A DNA stretch of 6,767 bases from Pseudomonadota bacterium. Its GTDB lineage: Bacteria; Pseudomonadota; Gammaproteobacteria; Burkholderiales; Burkholderiaceae_B. The translations under genes and the position numbers were made by a program. Shown here piece after piece: positions 1 through 6,614 of the stretch; position 1 is the stretch's first letter; the number at the start of each line of letters is the position of its first letter. The notes under the pieces are model-generated. The model was not told the DNA's origin. It did not search any database and saw nothing but the letters and a program-made list of their open reading frames with translations. The DNA is taken from assembly GCA_021793875.1 (NCBI GenBank), contig JAJYRX010000081.1, forward strand, positions 1-6,767, read 5' to 3'.

Positions 1-609
1 GATACTTTGTACATTCGTCACCTTTCTCTTATGGTTGGTTGGGTGCGCTCTAATATGCTTGTAAAGCCAGACTTCAACGATATTGCCACCAAACGATTTG
101 CAGACGGAGAGTGTGCAATATTAATGTCAAACTCTAGTAACCTAGGATGGTTTATGGGACAAAGAGGTTTGAGCTTTGGTGTGGCAGGGTTACCTTATTA
201 CCCTGAGGTTACGCAAGAGCCTGGTTTGCCCTTTATTGGGGGTTCTTCATTGTGGGTTACCAAAGGGCACTCAAATCCAACGTATGCAGCTGTTTCACAA
301 TTTCTTGAGTGGCTAGCTAGCCCTGATCAAGCCGCTCTGTGGTATAAAAATACAGGTTTTCTACCTATAACTAAGGAGGCCTTTAAGGCATCCGGATCTG
401 GCAAGGGGGTCTTAGGGCAATGGCATACTCTTGTAGAGCCGTATTCTAAGCAGCCAGTAGCAATAGCACACGGATTCAAAATAAATAACTATCCGGAGAT
501 CCGTGCTGTTCTTAATCAAACACTAGATAATGCCTTTGGTGGAAAGCAAAGCGCTGTTTCTGCATTAAGCGCAGCATCAGCTGAGGCAGAGCGTATAGCA
601 TCTAAATAG
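1..609 (+). CDS. ugpB: UgpB-like sn-glycerol-3-phosphate ABC transporter substrate-binding protein, C-terminal part (5' end outside window)
   Basis: This is the C-terminal part of a periplasmic solute-binding protein that, in the UgpB family, captures sn-glycerol 3-phosphate (or glycerophosphodiesters) for the UgpAEC importer. The frame is open from base 1 (Asp-Thr before the TTG at 7), so the TTG is internal and the gene is cut by the window edge. UgpB-type landmarks are visible: an F-x-x-GECAI strand followed by a Ser/Asn-rich ligand loop, a PYYPEV segment, an IGGSSLWV strand, the helix FLEWLASPDQAALW, then TGFLPITKEAF, and near the end NYPEIRAVLNQTLDNAF. The stop TAG at 607-609 is followed by a strong terminator, so this is the last gene of its transcript. 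The family assignment is from motif memory; a related sugar-binding protein of the same fold is the main alternative. Confidence 0.85.
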   Translation, partial: DTLYIRHLSLMVGWVRSNMLVKPDFNDIATKRFADGECAILMSNSSNLGWFMGQRGLSFGVAGLPYYPEVTQEPGLPFIGGSSLWVTKGHSNPTYAAVSQFLEWLASPDQAALWYKNTGFLPITKEAFKASGSGKGVLGQWHTLVEPYSKQPVAIAHGFKINNYPEIRAVLNQTLDNAFGGKQSAVSALSAASAEAERIASK

Positions 610-627
610 TCTTAAAGTAATTTTGTT

Positions 628-662
628 AAAAGCCCCACGTCGTAATAGAGTGGGGTTTTTTT
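628..662 (+). terminator. Rho-independent terminator after ugpB-like gene
   Basis: Perfect 6-bp GC-rich arms CCCCAC (633-638) and GTGGGG (650-655) enclose an 11-nt loop. The stem can extend outward by a G-T pair and A-T pairs, and seven T residues follow at 656-662. It lies 18 nt past the ugpB-like stop codon and should isolate that transcript from the pilus operon. Confidence 0.9.
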
Positions 663-843
663 ATCCTACTGTAAAGATTGCTCCACCAAGTTAGTTTATT
701 TATTAGTGCATTGATTAATAAGGGATATTATTTTTAAATTGGGTGGCTTAAAACATCTATTAGCAATTACCTAAATAGCCCTTTATAGGCTTTGAGTAGA
801 TCATGACAACAGTTCTCAACGAGGGTTTACGGGGGTCTGTTTC
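663..843. other. AT-rich intergenic spacer and presumed leader of the pilus operon
   Basis: No convincing gene is present. The stretch should hold the pilus-operon promoter because a strong terminator lies to its left and a packed operon to its right. Visible structure is limited: a dyad TTATTA (700-705) / TAATAA (716-721) with a 10-nt spacer, which overlaps the candidate -35 box, and a short 4-bp AGCC/GGCT hairpin at 777-791 without a T-run. If transcription starts near 746, the leader would be close to 100 nt long. Confidence 0.6.
711..739 (+). promoter_or_regulatory. Weak sigma-70-like promoter candidate for the pilus operon
   Basis: TTGATT at 711-716 (4 of 6 match to TTGACA) is followed after 17 nt by TTAAAT at 734-739 (4 of 6 match to TATAAT). 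In such AT-rich DNA similar pairs arise by chance, and TTGCTC (678-683) with TATTAG (701-706) is a weaker alternative. The choice rests on spacing and position only. Confidence 0.25.
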
Positions 844-1590
844 ATGTCTAAACAATTGCTTGCTCTTATAGCGCTACTAGTTTTACCTGCTTGCACAACA
901 TTTGATCAGTGGTTGGTTAGCACTCAACCTGTACCTGATAACAACAGAACAACAAATCAGTTTAACTTCAGATGGAAGCTATCTGGAGATAAAAGTGTAG
1001 CTCCTCTGCAAGTATTTGATAATGGAGCACAAACATGGCTTCAGTTTCAGTACGGTCAGAACCTACCTGCAATATTTGGTATAGATTCCAGCGGTGAACA
1101 CCCACTTATATATACACGTACAGGGGAGTATGTAGTAATTGAGGGTTTATGGCATAAGCTCTCATTCCGTGGTGGGGCTCTATCCGCATATGCTACTAGG
1201 GTGACAGACGATAACGAGGAAGAAAGGAAAAGTCATCTTATTGAGCTGATGCCTGTAGAGACGTTTGCGTTGAAGGAGGACACAACACCTGTAGAGTCAC
1301 GCATATTTGAAGCAAGTATTTCGGATCAAACATTAAGGCATGTATTACAACGTTGGGCTAGCGACGCAGGCTGGGTGTTTAATCCAGAACATTGGAGTGT
1401 TGATGCCGATATACCTGTGTCTGCATACGCCAGCTTTAGCGGATCATTTGAAGATGCCGTTGAGGAGTTAATTTCTTCTACTGAGTTGGCCGACAAGCCT
1501 TTACAACCGTGCTTTTATTCGAATCAGGTGTTACGGGTTGTACCATATGCCCAAACTTGTGATAGGGCCTATAGCGGAGTAACCCTATGA
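844..1590 (+). CDS. Hybrid outer-membrane lipoprotein: VirB9/TrbG C-terminal-type domain plus TcpQ/PilL domain
   Basis: This 248-residue protein is probably an accessory lipoprotein of the pilus secretin. Residues 1-16 form a lipoprotein signal ending in LPAC (Cys17 lipidated; Pro at -2 is uncommon but Leu -3 and Ala -1 fit; Thr at +2 argues for outer-membrane sorting). Residues about 42-120 resemble the C-terminal beta domain of VirB9/TrbG/CagX: PLQVFDNGAQTWLQF, then LPAIFGIDSSGE, GEYVVIEG and KLSFRGG. Residues about 153-235 resemble the TcpQ/PilL C-terminal domain (F-x-x-S-I-S-D-Q-T-L, W-x-x-x-A-G-W, SFEDAVEEL, FYSNQVLRVV), with Cys223 and Cys239 placed for a disulfide. In the TCP system TcpQ stabilises the secretin; the same role here is inference from domain and gene order. 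ATG 844 is the only possible start, since a TGA in this frame lies at 793-795. GGGGG at 831-835 is the likely ribosome binding site. The gene overlaps pilN by 4 nt (ATGA). Confidence 0.8.
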   Translation: MSKQLLALIALLVLPACTTFDQWLVSTQPVPDNNRTTNQFNFRWKLSGDKSVAPLQVFDNGAQTWLQFQYGQNLPAIFGIDSSGEHPLIYTRTGEYVVIEGLWHKLSFRGGALSAYATRVTDDNEEERKSHLIELMPVETFALKEDTTPVESRIFEASISDQTLRHVLQRWASDAGWVFNPEHWSVDADIPVSAYASFSGSFEDAVEELISSTELADKPLQPCFYSNQVLRVVPYAQTCDRAYSGVTL

Positions 1591-3179
1591 TACGGTTGCT
1601 TTGCTTGTATGCACTAGGTATTTATATGCTAGGCGGCTGTGCCTTGCAAGATAAAGTGCAAAGAGGTCAGTCATATGCTAATGCTGTTCACGAGAATCTC
1701 TCCATGCAGCATATGTCGTTCTTTGATCAAGCTACTAATACAGATAGTCGCAGAAGAATGCGTCGCGTTAATAGACCATGGGTAGCTGGAAACTCACAAC
1801 CATTAGCACGAGAAGTAAAGCTACCGCTTGCCTTAAGAGCAAATGTTTTAACAACGTTGCTGTTTGATAACGGTCCTGCGGACCTGTCAGAGCTGGCGCA
1901 ACGTATTACAGCCGTTACAGAAATACCAGTGCATGTTAGCCCCGAGGCTCTATTGCCATCTCATGAGTTTCTTCCTCGTTTAAGCATTCAGCAAAGCATA
2001 ATTTCCTCAAGTGGCGCACGCCGTATATATTTATCTGGTGATGCAGAGCCTCTTGCCAAAACTCTAGATAGGGTGGCAGCAGCACTAAGTGTATATTGGC
2101 AATTTCGTAATAATAAAATTGAGTTTTTTCGCACACAAACTAAAGTGTTTGATGTTCAGGCACTTACACTAGAGGCCAGGTCCGAAGCTAGTATAGGACA
2201 AGGGTCTGCTAACCAATCTGATGGCGCTTTTACTAGCACTTCCCAAACGCGTCTTATATCTTCATCAAACGATGTTCTAGATGTAATAAAGGCTCGTATA
2301 GAACCATTCATGACGCGTGCCGGAACACTAGTAGCCCAACCTGGTGCCAGCTCCAGCATTGTAGTTACAGACACTCCTGACTCTCTTGATAGTATTGCAT
2401 CTTACCTGGAACGGGAGAACCGTCTGCTATCAAAACGAATTCGTCTTATCTTTGAAGAAATAACTATATCAACTAGTGATGACTCGTACGGAAGTATAGA
2501 TTGGAATCTGGTTTTTACCAGTGCGCGTATAGCAGCGAGTGCAGCCAGTGTTAATGGCATGGATGTAGCTGGTGTAAGTGCATCTGCATTGGGGGTACAG
2601 CAAGGGCCATATAAAGGGTCAGAGGCTATAGTTTCTGCCTTGTCAAACATAGGTAAAGTTGTAAGGCGCACTAGTGTTCCAGTTCTTACTTTAAATCGTA
2701 AGCCTGTTACGCACGCAGTTCGTACTACATTTTCATATATAGATAAAGTTGATACTACAGCTGCATATTCTGATGGTACTGGTTTTGCATTGCCTTCAGT
2801 TTCGGTAAGTCAGAAAGAAGAAACAGTAGGGTCATTGCTAACTCTTGTGCCCGATGCTCAGGACGATGGTCGCATCATGTTGTCATTGGCTTACGATAAC
2901 ACCGTGGCTCAGCCAATAAAGTCAGTTAGGTTTGGTGATCGCAGCAATCCATTACAACTGCAACAAGTAACTATAGACGGTAATGGAACTGTTCAGCAGC
3001 TGGTGCTGCAACCAGGCCAGCCCATATTAATTTCAGGCTTCGAGCGACGTAATGATGAAAGCAGTTCAAAACGTCTTCTTGATGGCCTGCCAATAATATT
3101 TGGGGGTGCTAATAATTCCAAACAGGAACATTTGTTGACGGTAATAGTTCTTACTGCACATGTAGAGGAGGGGGTTTAA
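1587..3179 (+). CDS. pilN: PilN family type IVb pilus secretin, outer-membrane lipoprotein
   Basis: This 530-residue protein should form the outer-membrane ring through which the pilus leaves the cell. Residues 1-18 are a lipoprotein signal with lipobox LGGC (Cys18, Ala at +2), as in R64 PilN. A basic linker follows (SRRRMRR, 54-60). Residues about 95-180 look like the STN/N0 domain (DLSELAQRITAVTEIPVHVS), and 223-292 like an N1/secretin_N-type domain (SIVVTDTPDSLDSIASYLERENRLLSKRIRLIFEEI by position). The secretin core runs from about 300: the P-V-L-T-L-N strand near 365, VGSLLTLVPDAQDDGRIMLS (415-434), PGQPILISGFER (476-487) and the closing LLDGLPIIFGG to LLTVIVLTAHV segment (497-526). A Ser/Gly-rich loop at 199-227 separates the N domains. 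The start overlaps the previous stop as ATGA, with GGAG at 1576-1579 7 nt upstream. Length fits the PilN family. Confidence 0.95.
   Translation: MIRLLCLYALGIYMLGGCALQDKVQRGQSYANAVHENLSMQHMSFFDQATNTDSRRRMRRVNRPWVAGNSQPLAREVKLPLALRANVLTTLLFDNGPADLSELAQRITAVTEIPVHVSPEALLPSHEFLPRLSIQQSIISSSGARRIYLSGDAEPLAKTLDRVAAALSVYWQFRNNKIEFFRTQTKVFDVQALTLEARSEASIGQGSANQSDGAFTSTSQTRLISSSNDVLDVIKARIEPFMTRAGTLVAQPGASSSIVVTDTPDSLDSIASYLERENRLLSKRIRLIFEEITISTSDDSYGSIDWNLVFTSARIAASAASVNGMDVAGVSASALGVQQGPYKGSEAIVSALSNIGKVVRRTSVPVLTLNRKPVTHAVRTTFSYIDKVDTTAAYSDGTGFALPSVSVSQKEETVGSLLTLVPDAQDDGRIMLSLAYDNTVAQPIKSVRFGDRSNPLQLQQVTIDGNGTVQQLVLQPGQPILISGFERRNDESSSKRLLDGLPIIFGGANNSKQEHLLTVIVLTAHVEEGV
3165..3174 (+). promoter_or_regulatory. 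Strong Shine-Dalgarno sequence for pilO
   Basis: GAGGAGGGGG lies 5 nt before the ATG at 3180, inside the last codons of pilN. It is the strongest ribosome binding site in the window and fixes the pilO start directly after the pilN stop (TAA then ATG). Confidence 0.8.
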
Positions 3180-4463
3180 ATGAGTTCCCACTCTTCTTGC
3201 AAGCTTGTTAGCTTTGGTGATCTTAGTTTGATTATGGGCATGGAGTGGTTTGCCGTTATTGGTCCAGACGCGCGTGCTGAGGCGTTGAGAGTGGCACGTC
3301 GTTATACAGCTCAATACATGTTTGTGCCTACGCAGGAGTCATCTAGTATTGCTATAGCAAATATTGATGCTAAACAAAAGCAGAAACTATTTCTTGTTTG
3401 CGCCGCCCATCTTGTAAAGCATGAAGTTCAGTCACAAACTTCAATAACAATTACCCGCATTAATAATGATTGCTGGTGGTTAGTAGGGTTTCATAATGGC
3501 TCGGTAATGACACGAACCGATAAGCTGGTATCAACCTACGATCAGGCCATTAGCATAGCCAACGATATATCCCTGTCTTACACAGATATTAAATTTTTTG
3601 AATATGAAAATTTACCTGCAATATTAGTTGATAAGCCAGACATAAGTATTGTTGCGTCGGCAAAACTACAGTTAGTTCCATACAAAAAGTTAAGCTACTT
3701 AACTATGTGCTGCCTAATATTTATTGGTATGGCGGCTTTCTCAGCTAATTACTTTATTAATAGCTATCCTAAAGTTTCTGATCAATATAATCAGGCACAC
3801 TCTTATTTATGGCAGCAGGCCCAGAATAAGGTATTCGAGCAGTTATGGGTTCATGGTACATACGGCACGAAACATTTGCTCGACTCTATACATTCAACAC
3901 CAGTTATTTTGTCCGGATGGGGTTTACAGTCTATTGAGTGTTTGCATCGCCTTACAAGCTGGCAATGTAGTGCTGTTTATAAACGGTTGTTATCTAATGC
4001 TACTAATCAACATCTACATGAGGCATTGCCTGTTGATTGGGCCGTCGAGTACTTACCCATGGAACAAGCGAAGGCTAGTTGGACGGTTGTCAGCATGGGA
4101 AGATCTCTTGCCAATATCAAACTAAATAGCCATCTCAAAAATAACACAACGCTGATAAGCAATCTACAAAGTATTAGTAGAGCAATTAATAATATTTATA
4201 TATCTGCACCATTACAAATCAGAGTTACACCACCGCACGACAAATCTGGATCACCTTTACCTCCACCTTCTAACTTGCTTACCTATCAGAACCGGCTGTT
4301 TGAGGTTAGAGCACCCTTACGGTCTGTAATTTTATTAATACCCCATTTAGAGCACGTTGGTTGGCGGCGACTTTCTATTGCCGTTAAGCCTACTAGGCAA
4401 GCCTCAATCCTTGAGAGCATGTTCGTAGTGACTATGTATGGAGATCTTTATGAGCTTAGTTAA
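3180..4463 (+). CDS. pilO: PilO2 family type IVb pilus inner-membrane assembly protein
   Basis: This 427-residue protein fits PilO of R64-type pili (PilO2/PAP_PilO family), a single-pass inner-membrane protein that links the cytoplasmic ATPase and the periplasmic parts. Residues 1-170 are the cytoplasmic region, with the family-like start GMEWFAVIGP-x-x-R-x-E-A-x-x-x-ARR (20-40). Residues about 171-189 form one hydrophobic membrane segment preceded by KK (169-170). The rest is periplasmic and contains a GW-x-L-x-x-x-E-C ... W-x-C pattern with Cys254 and Cys263 that could form a disulfide, then a Pro-rich stretch (PLPPPS) and a compact C-terminal domain. It begins directly after the pilN stop behind a very good ribosome binding site, and its last codons overlap pilP by 14 nt. 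Sequence conservation in this family is low, so the call leans on position, topology and length. Confidence 0.88.
   Translation: MSSHSSCKLVSFGDLSLIMGMEWFAVIGPDARAEALRVARRYTAQYMFVPTQESSSIAIANIDAKQKQKLFLVCAAHLVKHEVQSQTSITITRINNDCWWLVGFHNGSVMTRTDKLVSTYDQAISIANDISLSYTDIKFFEYENLPAILVDKPDISIVASAKLQLVPYKKLSYLTMCCLIFIGMAAFSANYFINSYPKVSDQYNQAHSYLWQQAQNKVFEQLWVHGTYGTKHLLDSIHSTPVILSGWGLQSIECLHRLTSWQCSAVYKRLLSNATNQHLHEALPVDWAVEYLPMEQAKASWTVVSMGRSLANIKLNSHLKNNTTLISNLQSISRAINNIYISAPLQIRVTPPHDKSGSPLPPPSNLLTYQNRLFEVRAPLRSVILLIPHLEHVGWRRLSIAVKPTRQASILESMFVVTMYGDLYELS
4440..4443 (+). promoter_or_regulatory. Ribosome binding site deciding the pilP start
   Basis: GGAG here stands 6 nt before ATG 4450 but would sit inside the codons following ATG 4438, so it supports the downstream start. 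It is located within the end of pilO. Confidence 0.6.
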
Positions 4464-4908
4464 CAGAAAAACGTTTTTACTATTAGCAGTCGTGTGCTCG
4501 CTAATTTCGCCATGGCACTCCTACGCTAAAAACGAAATAAATATTAAAAATGAAGATGATGACTTAACTCTCATAAATGAATTAATGCGTGCGGAAACAG
4601 TTCAAGCATTGAAAAATACACTCTCTTATCCGCTTGTCACTAAGGCAAAAGAGTTAAATGAGGACTCTTCAGGTGCTTCAAAGCCAGTAATAACAGCGAT
4701 ATATGGGGTGGGTACAAGTGTTAGCGCAGAGGTTTTATGGAGGGATATGCTCTTTACTTACAAGTCCGGCCAGACAGCACCTCTTGGTTTCGTCGAGTCT
4801 GATTATTTATATATGTTGGAGGGTATTAAAGGGCGGTGTGTAGGTTTGAAGTTGAAAGACCAAGTTAATACATACTGCATTAGACGCAGTATAAGGGGTG
4901 AGGAATGA
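4450..4908 (+). CDS. pilP: PilP family type IVb pilus biogenesis protein, periplasmic
   Basis: This is a 152-residue secreted protein in the PilP position between pilO and pilQ. An in-frame ATG also occurs at 4438, but the one at 4450 is preferred: GGAG (4440-4443) lies 6 nt before it, and it gives a standard Sec signal peptide (NRK basic start, LLLAVVCSLIS core, cleavage after SYA at residue 26). The mature part has a probable helix at 39-69 and a small C-terminal beta domain at about 79-145 (PVITAIYGVGTSVSAEVLW, a GQTAPLGF turn, SDYLYML, GLKLKDQVNTYCI). Cys130 and Cys143 could pair. PilP is needed for R64-type pilus assembly and is thought to work with PilN/PilO in the periplasm; that role is family knowledge. 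The protein itself is divergent. It overlaps pilO by 14 nt and pilQ by 4 nt. Confidence 0.82.
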   Translation: MSLVNRKTFLLLAVVCSLISPWHSYAKNEINIKNEDDDLTLINELMRAETVQALKNTLSYPLVTKAKELNEDSSGASKPVITAIYGVGTSVSAEVLWRDMLFTYKSGQTAPLGFVESDYLYMLEGIKGRCVGLKLKDQVNTYCIRRSIRGEE

Positions 4909-6614
4909 AGGGCTCTCTAATAGGCTTTGATGTCTCTGCAGCAAAGATAATAACAAGTCATTCGCAGTTAATCGCACTAGATCCTTCTATTAAAAACAGC
5001 ATACATGGAGAGTTTGACGCTGAGATGCTATCAACGCGAGTATGCCCTGTGCGTATGTCTGATCAGAGCGTAGCTCTGTTTGGCTTGCGTGAATATGTTG
5101 CAAGTGATCAGGCCAATGAGCTTGCACGAAGGGTTGTTGCCAAAGGCTATGTGTTATCAGATCCGCAACGCTTCATACTTGAAGCACCTTTATTACTAGC
5201 GCTCGCAAGGAGCCAGTTGCCAGGAATCCATATAGATGCCGCTGGTATGGGCATGGGCCTCTCACGATCAGCATTAACTGGTGCTTTTCAGGATTTAATC
5301 GAATGGGGAGTGCGTAATGGAGCTAGTGATCTACATATAAATATTAATACTTCCAGTGTTGAGTCAGAAGTTCGATACACAATAAGTGGTAGCTATGTTG
5401 CACCTCAACGATTCAAAAACATGTCTACAGGAATGCTTGTAGATATGCTGTCAGTCATCTGGATGGATGTTAAAGGCGGTAATGGAGCTCTGTTTGATCC
5501 TCGTGTGGAGCAGCAAGGAAGTTTAATAAGGCAAGTTGATGGGTATGACGTTGTAATTAGGTGGGCCTCTCTTAGTGCTGACTCTGGACCAAGTGTATGT
5601 ATGAGAATATTGGTTCAGGGTATAACTCCTGCCAACATGGACCTTTCATCTTTAGGTTATACAGATAGTCAGGTTCTCACCATTAACCGTGCAATGAAAT
5701 CTTCAGGCGGAGCTGTAATTTTTGCTGGAACGGTGGGGTCAGGAAAATCTACAACGCTAGCTGCTCTTATTTCTAACTTAAGTCCGTGTCGCAAGGTAAT
5801 AACCTTAGAAGACCCTGTCGAATATAAAATTCCTAACGCTATACAAAATACCGTTAGTAGATCACTGAATGACTCACAGCCATTTGTTTATGCATCTAAG
5901 CTCATGACCGTAAAACGCTCTGCTATGACTGATGTGCTGCTGGGCGAAATACGCGACACAGAAACCGGTAAAGCGTTCATGGATTTGGCTAGCTCAGGAA
6001 TCAATGTCTATTCAACTGTGCATGCACCTTCAGCCACCTTGGTGCCAGACCGTTTGTGCTCAGACTTCATAGGTGTCTCACGAGATTTTTTGCTAACACC
6101 AAAAATATTGAAGCTTATTGTTTATCAAACCTTAATAGCGCGCCTTTGTACTCACTGTAGCCTACCAGTGGGAACATTGTTAAAGGGTTTTTATGATACA
6201 GATGGTCATATGCGCTCAGGCACATATTGGGGGCAGTGGTTAGATTCTATACAAAGCATGTACTGTATAGATGTTAGTGGAATGCGCATAAGAAATATAA
6301 ACGGTTGTGCATCGTGTAGTAATGGAGGCATTAGTGCGCTTAAAGGTTATGAAGGCAGAACTGTTGTAGCGGAGATAATAGAGCCACCTGTACAACAAGA
6401 TTTCTTAGATAGTGTACGAAATGGAAATCTAATTTGCTGGTTGTCACAAAATGGTTTCAAAGCGGGCGATAAAAGCGTATTGAATGCAAAATGGCGTAGC
6501 GCAATGGATAACGCTGTTATCAAATCATGCAATGGAATAGTTGACCCCCGAGATATTGAGCAACATTTTGAGTCGTTTGAGACTAATCGCTTACGAATAA
6601 GAAGAGTGTCATGA
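4905..6614 (+). CDS. pilQ: PilQ family type IVb pilus assembly ATPase (GspE/PilB superfamily)
   Basis: This 569-residue cytoplasmic ATPase should power pilin polymerisation at the PilR platform. All core motifs of secretion ATPases are present. Walker A is GTVGSGKS (275-282), with Thr-Val in place of the usual Pro-Thr but the GxxGxGKS pattern kept. The Asp box is ITLEDPVEY (299-307). Walker B is DVLLGEIRD (343-351) with catalytic Glu348, and the His box is VYSTVHA with His373. Upstream are the N2-domain signature ASDLHI (140-145) and likely arginine fingers Arg219 and Arg234. A CxxC pair at 415/418 and another at 468/471 form the zinc-binding motif of assembly-type (PilB/GspE) ATPases, which retraction ATPases such as PilT lack. 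Residues 1-125 are a weakly conserved N1 region. The start is an ATGA overlap with pilP, with AAGGGG at 4893-4898 6 nt upstream; the end overlaps pilR by ATGA. Confidence 0.96.
   Translation: MKGSLIGFDVSAAKIITSHSQLIALDPSIKNSIHGEFDAEMLSTRVCPVRMSDQSVALFGLREYVASDQANELARRVVAKGYVLSDPQRFILEAPLLLALARSQLPGIHIDAAGMGMGLSRSALTGAFQDLIEWGVRNGASDLHININTSSVESEVRYTISGSYVAPQRFKNMSTGMLVDMLSVIWMDVKGGNGALFDPRVEQQGSLIRQVDGYDVVIRWASLSADSGPSVCMRILVQGITPANMDLSSLGYTDSQVLTINRAMKSSGGAVIFAGTVGSGKSTTLAALISNLSPCRKVITLEDPVEYKIPNAIQNTVSRSLNDSQPFVYASKLMTVKRSAMTDVLLGEIRDTETGKAFMDLASSGINVYSTVHAPSATLVPDRLCSDFIGVSRDFLLTPKILKLIVYQTLIARLCTHCSLPVGTLLKGFYDTDGHMRSGTYWGQWLDSIQSMYCIDVSGMRIRNINGCASCSNGGISALKGYEGRTVVAEIIEPPVQQDFLDSVRNGNLICWLSQNGFKAGDKSVLNAKWRSAMDNAVIKSCNGIVDPRDIEQHFESFETNRLRIRRVS

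Noticed and set aside
7..9. TTG as start of the ugpB-like gene
   Set aside because: The frame is open to base 1 and the protein begins in the middle of the UgpB fold without a signal peptide, so the gene is truncated by the window.
777..791. AGCC/GGCT hairpin as a terminator or riboswitch element
   Set aside because: Only 4 bp of stem, with no T-run and no surrounding conserved structure that could be recognised.
803..871. 22-codon upstream open frame (ATG at 803) overlapping the first pilus gene
   Set aside because: A weak GAG at 794-796 precedes it, but it has no amino-acid pattern of an attenuator leader and its overlap with 844 is easily due to chance.
844..1590. The VirB9-like segment as evidence of a conjugative type IV secretion system
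   Set aside because: No other VirB/Tra protein is present; all following genes are secretin, PilO, PilP, GspE-type ATPase and GspF-type platform, which define a type IV pilus.
1936..2671. Three reverse-strand open frames (1936-2136, 2156-2374, 2402-2671)
   Set aside because: They lie wholly inside pilN, show no recognisable motif, and pilN in the + frame has clear secretin features throughout.
3066..3314. Reverse-strand open frame across the pilN-pilO junction
   Set aside because: It covers conserved C-terminal secretin codons and the pilO ribosome binding site and start; no motif or ribosome binding site supports it.
3724..4125. 133-codon + strand open frame inside pilO
   Set aside because: It is in another frame of pilO, starts within the membrane-segment codons and has no recognisable domain; pilO topology and length fit its own frame.
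4905..6614. Retraction ATPase (PilT type)
   Set aside because: The two CxxC zinc-binding pairs and the position between pilP and pilR fit an assembly ATPase; PilT proteins are shorter and lack the cysteines.
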